Shown here: positions 1 through 6,184 of the stretch, piece after piece
Layout: each line of letters starts with the position of its first letter
How positions within the stretch are numbered: the stretch's first letter is position 1
From: Thiopseudomonas sp.
GTDB lineage: Bacteria > Pseudomonadota > Gammaproteobacteria > Pseudomonadales > Pseudomonadaceae
NCBI GenBank assembly: GCA_023228985.1
Contig: JALOAC010000050.1
Location: forward strand, 1-8,209
Length of the DNA: 8,209 bases
Direction: 5' to 3'
Translations under genes and position numbers: made by a program
Notes under the pieces: model-generated
Told to the model about the DNA's origin: nothing
Seen by the model: the letters and a program-made list of their open reading frames with translations, nothing else
The model's database searches: none

Positions 1-384
1 ACCCTTAACTACCACACTATCTAACGTTTCACGCGCATAAGGAAACAGAATGCTTGGGCAAAACGAACCCAAAGCGTGGCCTAAAGCAGCTTCATCAAAA
101 TCTTGAATTAGAAAAATTCCGGCTTGCTGTATTTCTGCAATAAAAGCTACATGCTCTTCTGTTTTTGCGGTAACGGTAATACCTAACACAACCTCATAGA
201 AATCATCATTCAAGTGACGCTTTTGTGTAAACAGGTTCAATTCAATATCTGGCTGCCAGCTTTCACGAAACACTTCAGGGCTTTTAGGCGCCTCAAAAGA
301 AAGGTCTTTTATATAAATACGCTGTAATGAAAACTGTGAGCTGGGCTGTTCCTGTGTAACTGCTCCACTATTTTGCTCTGACAT
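1..384 (-). CDS. secB: SecB protein-export chaperone (C-terminus cut by window edge)
   Basis: SecB is the cytoplasmic tetrameric chaperone that keeps precursor proteins unfolded and delivers them to SecA for export through SecYEG. Reading leftward from an ATG at 384-382 gives 128 open codons with no stop before the window edge. The frame begins MSEQNSGAVTQEQ, then carries the hallmark RIYIKDLSFEAPKSPEVF (about residues 22-39), and a late FPYARETLDSVV segment typical of the family. SecB is usually about 150-165 residues, so roughly 25-35 C-terminal residues lie outside the window. The start is supported by a strong Shine-Dalgarno AAGGAAGG (complement of 389-396) four bases upstream of the ATG. 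It follows grxC by 63 bp on the same strand, with no terminator visible in the gap, so co-transcription is likely. The secB-grx-rhodanese order is familiar from Pseudomonas. Confidence 0.95.
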   Translation of the reverse strand, partial: MSEQNSGAVTQEQPSSQFSLQRIYIKDLSFEAPKSPEVFRESWQPDIELNLFTQKRHLNDDFYEVVLGITVTAKTEEHVAFIAEIQQAGIFLIQDFDEAALGHALGSFCPSILFPYARETLDSVVVKG

Positions 385-447
385 AAAACCTTCCTTAATG
401 ATTTCAAGATCAAGTTAACAAATACTTTAGCACTTTAACAGCCTAAT

Positions 448-702
448 TTAAGCTTGTAATAAAGTGTCTAATTTACCAGCACGCTCCAACGCAAAGAGAT
501 CGTCGCAACCACCTACGTGCAGCTCGCCGATCCAAATCTGTGGCACAGAGGTGCGGCCGGCTTTTTGTGCCATTTGCGCACGCAGCTCTGGCTGACCGTC
601 CACGCGTATTTCTTCAAACGTAACGTTCTTACTGGCTAGCAACTGCTTTGCACGCACGCAAAATGGGCACCAGTCGCTACTGTAAATTACTACCTTACTC
701 AT
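448..702 (-). CDS. grxC: Glutaredoxin 3 (GrxC)
   Basis: This is a small cytoplasmic thioredoxin-fold protein that reduces disulfides and glutathione mixed disulfides using glutathione. The 84 residues match the usual GrxC length. The redox site is C12-P-F-C15, a dithiol motif with Phe where CPYC is more usual. The glutathione-binding TSVPQIWI (51-58, with the cis-proline at P54) and the VGGCDDL helix cap (63-69) are intact, and an extra cysteine C66 sits in the GGCDD motif, as in many class I glutaredoxins. The ATG lies one base after the rhodanese stop (TAA-A-ATG) and has no strong Shine-Dalgarno, so translation is probably coupled to the rhodanese gene. secB follows 63 bp downstream. Assignment is firm; the coupling is inferred. 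Confidence 0.95.
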   Translation of the reverse strand: MSKVVIYSSDWCPFCVRAKQLLASKNVTFEEIRVDGQPELRAQMAQKAGRTSVPQIWIGELHVGGCDDLFALERAGKLDTLLQA

Positions 703-703
703 T

Positions 704-1120
704 TTATTTTTTTACCGTTGGCAAGTTATCTGAACGCCAGCCAGCAATACCACCCGAAAGACGTGCCGTAGTAAATCCGGCTTTGTTTAGCTCTGAGCAG
801 GAAGCACCCGCTGTCATTCCAGAGGCACAAACCACAATAATGGTTTTATCTTTGTGTGCTTCTAGCTCACCGATACGCTCTTTAAGTTTAGCCGCAGGTA
901 TGTGAATAGAATCGACAATATGACCCGCCGAAAAATCTTTTTGCTGACGTATATCCAACACTACAGCTTCATCACGATTAATCAGCGCAGTCACCTCGCG
1001 ACTACTCAAATTACGCCCTGAACGCTTTGTTTCATGCAGCACTAGCAGGATTGCCAATCCAATAAAACTGCTCACCAGAATATAGTGATTACCGACAAAC
1101 TCTATGACCCGTTCCAACAT
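704..1120 (-). CDS. Membrane-anchored rhodanese-domain protein (YibN-like)
   Basis: This is a 138-residue single rhodanese domain behind an N-terminal membrane anchor. Residues about 13-28 (YILVSSFIGLAILLVL) form one hydrophobic segment. The rhodanese fold follows, with VVLDIRQQKDFSAGHI (53-68) and the active-site loop C98-A-S-G-M-T, whose cysteine would carry a persulfide, then the closing LSGGIAGW (121-128). An in-frame ATG at 1204 would give 166 residues. I prefer 1120 because GGGAAG lies six bases upstream of it, the domain begins naturally there, and a perfect TATAAT lies between the two candidates. The domain is expected to face the cytoplasm or periplasm depending on anchor orientation; the positively charged ETKR after the helix suggests cytoplasmic. 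It heads the rhodanese-grxC-secB cluster. Sulfurtransferase activity is plausible, but the physiological substrate is unknown. Confidence 0.88.
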   Translation of the reverse strand: MLERVIEFVGNHYILVSSFIGLAILLVLHETKRSGRNLSSREVTALINRDEAVVLDIRQQKDFSAGHIVDSIHIPAAKLKERIGELEAHKDKTIIVVCASGMTAGASCSELNKAGFTTARLSGGIAGWRSDNLPTVKK

Positions 1121-1146
1121 TATTATCTTCCCAGCTTGGGTTAAAA

Positions 1147-1190
1147 TTGGCTGATTATACACGCTAGCCGCATAAGCTACAGCACAAACT
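1147..1190 (-). promoter_or_regulatory. Probable promoter for rhodanese-grxC-secB
   Basis: On the minus strand a perfect -10 hexamer TATAAT is the complement of 1154-1159. It predicts a transcript start near 1147 and a leader of about 27 bases before the ATG at 1120. The corresponding -35 area (about 1177-1182) matches TTGACA poorly, so the site is either activator-assisted or rests mainly on its -10. Its position supports 1120 as the rhodanese start. Confidence 0.45.
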
Positions 1191-1233
1191 CGCATTACCA
1201 GCAAAAGGCTATCCGTAGCATTTATTAATATTC

Positions 1234-1262
1234 ATGACTAAAAAGTGTCAACAGGGTAAAAT
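1234..1262 (+). promoter_or_regulatory. Possible sigma-70 promoter for gpmI
   Basis: ATGACT at 1234-1239 (four of six matches to TTGACA) is separated by 17 bases from TAAAAT at 1257-1262 (five of six matches to TATAAT). The implied start near 1269 leaves about a 32-base leader before the ATG at 1301 but only about 5 bases before the ATG at 1274, which argues for the downstream gpmI start. This is a pattern match only. Confidence 0.35.
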
Positions 1263-1300
1263 AACTCTATTAAATGTTATTACTTAGTGAGCCCAGCAGT

Positions 1301-2836
1301 ATGCCAAACTCTCGAAAACCTGTCGTTTTAATGATTCTTGACGGCTTCGGCCATAGCGAAGCCACTGAACACAACGCTATCTATAGCGCCAGCACGCCTG
1401 TGTACGATCAACTGCGCCGCGACTACCCCAACGGCTTAATCTCCACCAGCGGCATGGACGTCGGCTTACCTGAAGGCCAAATGGGTAACTCAGAAGTCGG
1501 GCATATGAATCTCGGTTCAGGCCGTGTGGTCTATCAAGACTTCACCCGCATCACCAAAGCCATTGTCGAGGGAGATTTCTTTACCAACCCTGCCCTGTGC
1601 CAAGCTGTAGATAAAGCCGTTGCTCACAACAAAGCCGTGCATATTATGGGTTTGCTATCAGACGGCGGTGTGCATAGCCACCAAGAACATCTGGCAGCGA
1701 TGGTGGAGTTAGCAGTCCAGCGCGGCGCCGAGACTATTTATGTGCATGCTTTCCTCGATGGACGCGATACCCCACCGCGCAGCGCGCAAAGTTCCATCGA
1801 CTTTATTGAACACACCTTTAACAGGTTAGGCAAAGGCCGTATCGCCTCACTGATTGGTCGTTACTTCGCAATGGACCGTGATAACCGCTGGGACCGCGTG
1901 GAAAAAGCCTGGAAGCTGCTCGTTGATGCACAACCCGAATTTACCGCCAGCACGGCCAACGAAGGCTTAGCCGCGGCCTATGCGCGTGACGAGTCTGACG
2001 AGTTTGTTAAGCCGACACAAATCGGCGACGCGGCGCCTATCAGCGATGGCGATGCGGTGATCTTTATGAACTTCCGTGCCGACCGTGCGCGTGAAATCAC
2101 CCAAGCCTTTATCCAAGACGACTTTGCTGGATTTGCTCGCCAAAGCGTACCGCAACTGGCCGACTACGTGATGCTGACTCAATACGCCGCTAGCTTTGCG
2201 ACCCCTTGTGCATTTGCGCCCTCAGCACTCACCAATGTGCTGGGCGAATACCTGTCTGATTTGGGCAAAACTCAGTTACGCATTGCTGAAACCGAAAAAT
2301 ATGCTCATGTGACTTTTTTCTTCTCCGGCGGTCGTGAAGAGCCTTTCCCCGGCGAAACCCGCGTACTGATTCCATCACCTCAGGTCGCCACCTATGACCT
2401 ACAGCCTGAAATGAGCGCACCCGCAGTCACTGATCGCATCGTGCAAGCCATTGATAAGCAAGAATTTGATGTCATTATCGTCAACTTTGCCAATGGCGAC
2501 ATGGTGGGCCATACCGGTGTCTTTTCTGCTGCAGTGCAGGCCGTTGAGTGCTTGGATGCCTGCATGGGTAAAATTGTAGCTGCTCTCAAACGCGTCGGCG
2601 GCGAAGCGCTGATCACTGCGGACCACGGTAATGTTGAACAGATGCTCGATACCGACACCGGACAAGCGCATACTGCACATACCTGCGAGCCTGTTCCTTT
2701 TATCTATGTTGGCGAGCGTGCGGCACGTATTCGTAGTGGTGGCATCTTGGCTGATGTTGCACCGACCTTACTTACATTGATGGGTTTACCTATTCCTGAA
2801 GAAATGACCGGTACCAACCTTGTAGAACTCTTATAA
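1301..2836 (+). CDS. gpmI: 2,3-bisphosphoglycerate-independent phosphoglycerate mutase
   Basis: This cytoplasmic glycolytic and gluconeogenic enzyme interconverts 3- and 2-phosphoglycerate using a phosphoserine intermediate and two Mn ions. At 511 residues it has the normal family length (about 510-515). The alkaline-phosphatase-like half supplies ILDGFG (metal ligand D14), GNSEVGHMNLGSGR (62-75, nucleophile S64), FANGDMVGHTG (ligands D400 and H404) and ADHGN (D441, H442). The inserted phosphotransferase half carries HAFLDGRDTPP, GRYFAMDRDNRWDR and FMNFRADRAREI, which bind substrate. An ATG at 1274 would add nine residues, but homologues begin just before the KPVVLMILDGFG strand and AGTGAG (1286-1291) lies nine bases before the ATG at 1301. 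The gene is divergent from the rhodanese operon and is followed after 94 bp by envC. All key residues are present. Confidence 0.97.
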   Translation: MPNSRKPVVLMILDGFGHSEATEHNAIYSASTPVYDQLRRDYPNGLISTSGMDVGLPEGQMGNSEVGHMNLGSGRVVYQDFTRITKAIVEGDFFTNPALCQAVDKAVAHNKAVHIMGLLSDGGVHSHQEHLAAMVELAVQRGAETIYVHAFLDGRDTPPRSAQSSIDFIEHTFNRLGKGRIASLIGRYFAMDRDNRWDRVEKAWKLLVDAQPEFTASTANEGLAAAYARDESDEFVKPTQIGDAAPISDGDAVIFMNFRADRAREITQAFIQDDFAGFARQSVPQLADYVMLTQYAASFATPCAFAPSALTNVLGEYLSDLGKTQLRIAETEKYAHVTFFFSGGREEPFPGETRVLIPSPQVATYDLQPEMSAPAVTDRIVQAIDKQEFDVIIVNFANGDMVGHTGVFSAAVQAVECLDACMGKIVAALKRVGGEALITADHGNVEQMLDTDTGQAHTAHTCEPVPFIYVGERAARIRSGGILADVAPTLLTLMGLPIPEEMTGTNLVELL

Positions 2837-2871
2837 ATAGCCAAAGCCGCCGCGTAGCGCGTGCGGCTATT
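2836..2871 (+). terminator. Hairpin after gpmI, possible weak terminator
   Basis: A GC-rich hairpin directly follows the gpmI stop. AGCCGCCGCG (2845-2854) pairs with CGCG plus GCGGCT (2858-2868) around a TAG loop with one bulged T. An alternative stem pairs AATAGCC (2836-2842) with GGCTATT (2865-2871). No T-tract follows, only ATTAACATTTAT, so it is not a classical intrinsic terminator. It may attenuate transcription or protect the 3' end while letting some transcription reach envC. Confidence 0.4.
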
Positions 2872-2930
2872 AACATTTATACCCCTCATTAACTCTTATG
2901 CTGTTCTTTTCTGTGCGGTCGGTTTTAGTC

Positions 2931-4178
2931 ATGCTACGTTTCTTGCTCGCCTTATTGCTTCTTAGTCTCGTTCAGCCTAGCTATGCTGACGAACGCGCTG
3001 CTACGCGACAACAAATTGAACAAGCCAAAAAGGATATCGCCGAACTCAAGCAGCGGCTTAAAAAAACACAGAGTGAAAAATCGACAGCACAACGCGAATT
3101 ACAAAAAACTGAGCAAGAAATTGGCGCACTGGAAACTAAAGTGCGTCAGCTAGAAGCTGAACTTAAAAAAAATCAGCAAGAGCTTGAGCAGCTCAACCAG
3201 GAAGCGAAGACGCTGCAAATACAGCGCCAGCAACAACAAAAACTGATTGCCATACAGGGGCGCGCTGCCTATCAGGCAGGTCAACAAGAACCCCTGCGTT
3301 TATTTTTAAACCAGCAACAGCCAGGTCATGCCAACCACAACCTGACCTACTACCAGTACATGCACAAAGCGCGTAGTGAACAAATTGAAACCTACAATAA
3401 AACCATTACTCAACTCGCTGACCTGCAAAACGATATCAACCACCAACAGCAGCAAGTCGAAGAGCAAAAATCAAGCCTGCTTACTGAAAAGCAGCAACTA
3501 GCCGAACTGAAACAACAGCGTCAGCAGCGAGTAAAACAGCTTAATCAGCAACAAGGCCAACAGCAGCAGCAGATCAGCACAAAAGAAAAAGACCAGCAAG
3601 AACTTAACAAAATGCTGGCCACTATTGAGGCTACGCTAGCGAAACAAGCGCAAGAAGAAAAACGCCGCCTAGAACAAGCGCAGGCGATAGCGCGTCAGCA
3701 ACAACAACAAAACCAAAGTCAAAACCTGCCAAAAGACGGTAAACAAATTATAGTAAGCAGCGCCTTTAGTCATCCGGGCGGTAATTTTGATAAAGCGCGC
3801 GGCAAACTGGCTTGGCCGGTTGGCGGTCCATTGATTGCCCGCTTCGGCACCGCCAGAGGAGACTCGCGCAGTCTGTGGGATGGTGTACTGATTCAAGCAC
3901 CTGAAGGCACCCCGGTTAAAGCTATTCACCCAGGTCGAGTGGTGTTTGCTGATTGGTTACGCGGTGCAGGAATGCTCATTATTATTGATCACGGCAGCGG
4001 TTACTTGACCTTATACGGCCATAACCAAAGCCTGCTAAGCTCTGCCGGTGACACAGTAAAAGCGGGGCAAGTCATAGCTACCGTTGGCAATACTGGCGGC
4101 CAAGCACAAAGTGCACTTTACTTTGCCATTCGCAAGCAGGGCAAGGCCACAGATCCCAACTTATGGTGCCGAACATAA
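2931..4178 (+). CDS. envC: EnvC-like murein hydrolase activator (degenerate M23/LytM domain)
   Basis: This is a periplasmic division protein that, by family knowledge, is recruited by FtsEX and switches on N-acetylmuramoyl-L-alanine amidases at the septum. The 415 residues start with a signal peptide (MLRFLLALLLLSLVQPSYA, likely cleaved after A19). A long charged and glutamine-rich coiled coil runs from about 20 to 265, then a linker and a LytM/peptidase M23 fold (about 293-415). The zinc-binding positions are lost: the usual H-x-x-x-D reads WDGVL (W316, L320) and the usual H-x-H reads ALY (A395, Y397). YGH (H364) remains. This pattern indicates an activator rather than an endopeptidase. An in-frame ATG at 2898 would add 11 residues; neither start has a good Shine-Dalgarno, and 2931 gives the cleaner signal peptide. 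ctpA follows 75 bp downstream with no terminator between. Confidence 0.9.
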   Translation: MLRFLLALLLLSLVQPSYADERAATRQQIEQAKKDIAELKQRLKKTQSEKSTAQRELQKTEQEIGALETKVRQLEAELKKNQQELEQLNQEAKTLQIQRQQQQKLIAIQGRAAYQAGQQEPLRLFLNQQQPGHANHNLTYYQYMHKARSEQIETYNKTITQLADLQNDINHQQQQVEEQKSSLLTEKQQLAELKQQRQQRVKQLNQQQGQQQQQISTKEKDQQELNKMLATIEATLAKQAQEEKRRLEQAQAIARQQQQQNQSQNLPKDGKQIIVSSAFSHPGGNFDKARGKLAWPVGGPLIARFGTARGDSRSLWDGVLIQAPEGTPVKAIHPGRVVFADWLRGAGMLIIIDHGSGYLTLYGHNQSLLSSAGDTVKAGQVIATVGNTGGQAQSALYFAIRKQGKATDPNLWCRT

Positions 4179-4253
4179 CCTATTTTGTTCAGGCCCCAGC
4201 AAGACCATGACAGTAAACTTATTCTGTTGAGATGATTTTTTAGGAGTAGGCAT

Positions 4254-5543
4254 ATGCCAAACAACTCGCAAACTGTTGTACGACGTTTAGTAATCGCTTT
4301 CTTTGCTGTAACACTAAGCTGGCAAGCATGGGCCAAAGAGCCACAGGAGCCGCGCCTGCCCCTCGAAGAACTGCGTACTTTTGTTGAGGTTATGGAGCGC
4401 ATCAAGTCTGCTTATGTCGAGCCGATTGACGACAAAACCCTGCTAGAAAACGCCATCAAAGGCATGCTCAACAATCTTGATCCTCACTCCAGCTACCTTG
4501 ACCCAAAGGCTTTTCAAGACTTGCAAGAAAGCACCAGCGGCGAGTTTGGCGGCTTAGGTATTGAAGTGGGCATGGAAGACGATGTGTTAAAGGTTGTCTC
4601 ACCTATTGATGACACGCCAGCCTTTCATGCCGGCATTGAAGCTCAGGATTTCATTATCAAGATTGATGGCCAGCCAACCAAAGGAATGTCGTTGATGGAT
4701 GCTGTTGCCAAAATGCGCGGCAAACCCGGCACCAGCATTGTGCTGACTATTGCGCGCGACAACCGTGCTCCTTTTGACGTAAAACTTAAGCGCGCGATAA
4801 TTAAAGCTCAAAGCGTGCGTGCACAAACTCTAGAAGAAGGCTATGGCCTGATCCGTATTAGCCAGTTCCAAAGTAACACCGCCAATGAAGTAGCCAAGTC
4901 GCTGCGCAAGCTTAATCAGGACAAGAAAAACCCACTCAAGGGCTTGGTGCTAGATTTGCGTAACAACCCAGGCGGTTTGCTACAAGCCGCCATTGACGTC
5001 ACCGATCTCTTCATTGACCAAGGCTTGATTGTTTACACTCAAGGCCGCTTGGACAACACTGAGCAAAGCTACGCCGCTAGCAGCCGCACCAGTATTGGCG
5101 ATATACCTCTGGTGATACTGATTAACAGCGGCAGTGCGTCCGCCTCAGAAATTGTTGCCGGCGCACTACAAGATCACAAGCGTGGAATAGTTATGGGCAC
5201 CAGCAGTTTTGGTAAAGGCTCGGTGCAAACCATCTTGCCTCTTAATAATCAGCATGCTTTAAAACTTACTACAGCCCTGTATTACACACCGCTAGGCCGT
5301 TCTATTCAGGCGGCAGGTATTGAGCCAGACATTGTGGTTGAGCGCGCAAAAATCAGTCAAGAACAACAAACCATTGGATTAAAAGAAGCTGACTTGGCAG
5401 GACACCTGAACAACACCCAGGCACCAAGCACGTCGGAAAAGAAAAATACCACCGATGTAACTACCGATGACTACCAGCTAAATCAAGCACTTAACCTACT
5501 TAAAGGGCTAAACATTATCGCCAGCAAAGAAAAAACCCAATAA
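4254..5543 (+). CDS. ctpA: Carboxyl-terminal processing protease CtpA (family S41A)
   Basis: This is a secreted serine protease with a Ser-Lys dyad that degrades or trims periplasmic proteins from the C-terminus. The 429 residues open with a signal peptide (MPNNSQTVVRRLVIAFFAVTL..., likely cleaved after the AWA at 25-27). An N-terminal helical part includes LDPHSSYLDP (75-84). A PDZ domain (about 95-180) contains FGGLGIEV, and the S41 core contains LVLDLRNNPGG (231-241). The nucleophile lies in NSGSASASEI (S296 by the usual 25-residue spacing to K321), and the lysine lies in SFGKGSVQT (K321, Q325). A polar tail follows about 365. Start choice is supported by AGGAG at 4242-4246, seven bases before the ATG. 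In P. aeruginosa the orthologue works with the lipoprotein LbcA to degrade peptidoglycan endopeptidases, which fits placement beside envC. Its stop lies two bases before the REP cluster. Confidence 0.95.
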   Translation: MPNNSQTVVRRLVIAFFAVTLSWQAWAKEPQEPRLPLEELRTFVEVMERIKSAYVEPIDDKTLLENAIKGMLNNLDPHSSYLDPKAFQDLQESTSGEFGGLGIEVGMEDDVLKVVSPIDDTPAFHAGIEAQDFIIKIDGQPTKGMSLMDAVAKMRGKPGTSIVLTIARDNRAPFDVKLKRAIIKAQSVRAQTLEEGYGLIRISQFQSNTANEVAKSLRKLNQDKKNPLKGLVLDLRNNPGGLLQAAIDVTDLFIDQGLIVYTQGRLDNTEQSYAASSRTSIGDIPLVILINSGSASASEIVAGALQDHKRGIVMGTSSFGKGSVQTILPLNNQHALKLTTALYYTPLGRSIQAAGIEPDIVVERAKISQEQQTIGLKEADLAGHLNNTQAPSTSEKKNTTDVTTDDYQLNQALNLLKGLNIIASKEKTQ

Positions 5544-5545
5544 CA

Positions 5546-5706
5546 ATCGCGCAAGAGTTGCGCCTGCACGAGGATGCCATGCATCCGACCGCGGATTACG
5601 CCTGCAAACACAGCGCTGTCTGACGCGCTGCTGTCGCAGGCATGGCCTACTCCTACCAAAACCCGCTAATCTTTGTTGGAGCTCAGCTTCTGAGCGATGC
5701 GGGCTA
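5546..5706 (+). repeat. Composite REP unit, copy A
   Basis: This is the first copy of a ~160-bp unit. In order it holds an inverse REP end with hairpin GCGCAA-GAG-TTGCGC (5549-5563); hairpin GGATGC-CAT-GCATCC (5572-5586); a long imperfect stem GCCTGC (5600-5605) with GCAGGC (5636-5641), with CAGCGC (5611-5616) pairing GCGCTG (5625-5630) inside; an inverse REP (about 5635-5656, hairpin AGGC-ATG-GCCT, ending CTCCTACC); and a forward REP (5674-5706, TGTTGGA then GCTCAG-CTT-CTGAGC then GATGCGGGCTA). By hand alignment it matches copy B at about nine bases in ten, with near identity over the first 80 bp. It begins almost at the ctpA stop. Confidence 0.85.
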
Positions 5707-5743
5707 GTTAGCGATTTATATGCCTAGTCATGGCTCTCGCTTT

Positions 5744-5856
5744 TGTGGGACCCGACTTGTCGGGGAACGCGGAATGCACCTAAGCCAGAACTGGGCAAGA
5801 GGCTCTAATTCCCTGCCATAACTTAACCTTTGGTTCCCTGCCAAGGCAGGTCCCGC
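5744..5856. repeat. Inverted pair of a second REP-like hairpin family
   Basis: The forward element (5744-5772) reads TGTGGGA, stem CCCGAC (5751-5756), loop TT, stem GTCGGG (5759-5764), GAACGCGG. The inverse element (5833-5856, minus strand) reads GCGGGA, stem CCTGCC, loop TT, stem GGCAGG, GAACC. Flanks and loop are shared, while the six-base arms differ and stay paired in both copies, which points to selection on the hairpin. The inward-facing pair with a ~60-base spacer is the layout of a REPIN/BIME. Within the spacer TTCCCTGCCA (5809-5818) repeats part of the second element (5834-5843), possibly a third broken copy. Confidence 0.7.
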
Positions 5857-5944
5857 ATTAGACTGTGCCCAAGCTGAAGTTTTGCACCAGTTAAGCCAAG
5901 CCCAAAATTTCAGGATTAAGCTTGGTCACTGCTGGCCAGACCAC

Positions 5945-6106
5945 ATCGCGCAAAAGTTGCGCCTGCACGAGGATGCCATGCATCCGACCGACGGATTACG
6001 CCTGCAAACACAGCGCTGCTTGGCGCACAGCTGTCGCAGGCATGGCCAGCTCCTACCAAAACCTGCAACTCCACTGTTGGAGCCAGCTTCTGGGCGATGC
6101 GGGCTA
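5945..6106 (+). repeat. Composite REP unit, copy B
   Basis: This is the second copy of the ~160-bp unit in the same orientation as copy A, 238 bp further on. The first half has one substitution and one inserted base relative to A, while the second half carries most differences. The inverse REP (about 6035-6057) keeps AGCTCCTACC. The forward REP (6075-6106) keeps TGTTGGAGC and GCGATGCGGGCTA with altered stem bases (CCAG-CTT-CTGG). The central stem retains GCGC (6013-6016) with GCGC (6023-6026) despite local changes, and the outer GCCTGC/GCAGGC (6000-6005/6036-6041) is unchanged. Confidence 0.85.
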
Positions 6107-6135
6107 AAAACCAACTCAAAAGCCACCGGAAAATC

Positions 6136-6163
6136 ACAATCGCGCAAGAGTTGCGCTCCAACA
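6136..6163 (-). repeat. Solitary REP just downstream of the hisF stop
   Basis: Read on the minus strand it is TGTTGGAGC then hairpin GCGCAA-CTC-TTGCGC then GAT, the cleanest single REP in the window. The 21 bases at 6136-6156 are identical to 5543-5563, where copy A starts at the ctpA end. It lies 21 bases beyond the hisF stop, so its hairpin would form near the 3' end of his mRNA. It has no T-tract and is therefore not called as an intrinsic terminator. Confidence 0.75.
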
Positions 6164-6184
6164 ATTCAAACCCTACTAACAGGT

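Larger units (their letters stand above)
5544..6184. repeat. Non-coding REP/REPIN-type repeat cluster between convergent ctpA and hisF
   Basis: These 641 bases between two converging genes show no credible coding region; the few open frames cross the repeats and run antisense into hisF. The content is repeats: two copies of a ~160-bp composite unit (5546-5706 and 5945-6106), a solitary REP (6136-6163) and an inverted pair of a second hairpin family (5744-5856). The REP signature here is TGTTGGAGC or GGTAGGAGC, then a short hairpin, then GCGAT. This resembles the Pseudomonas REP theme of a GTAG/GTGG foot, GGAGC, stem-loop and GCGAT. REPs are thought to be spread by RAYT (TnpA-REP) transposases acting in trans; none lies in the window. 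The hairpins may protect 3' ends or help separate the convergent transcripts. Confidence 0.85.

Noticed and set aside
385..447. Separate promoter for secB in the grxC-secB gap
   Set aside because: The 63-bp gap is AT-rich and contains TAAAGT-like hexamers, but I could not find a convincing -35/-10 pair, so co-transcription with grxC is the simpler reading.
1121..1204. Upstream ATG extending the rhodanese protein by 28 residues
   Set aside because: The extension would overlap a perfect TATAAT, lacks a good ribosome site and adds residues before the natural membrane anchor; the start at 1120 has GGGAAG at good spacing.
1274..1300. Upstream ATG extending GpmI by nine residues
   Set aside because: No Shine-Dalgarno is seen, it lies too close to the likely transcript start, and family members begin near the ATG at 1301.
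5546..6163. CRISPR array
   Set aside because: The repeats are long, few, internally palindromic, in mixed orientations and irregularly spaced, with no cas gene; they fit REP elements instead.
5544..6184. Insertion sequence or transposon remnant carrying a transposase
   Set aside because: No transposase fragment is recognisable in any frame and there is no pair of terminal inverted repeats bounding the whole region with a target duplication.
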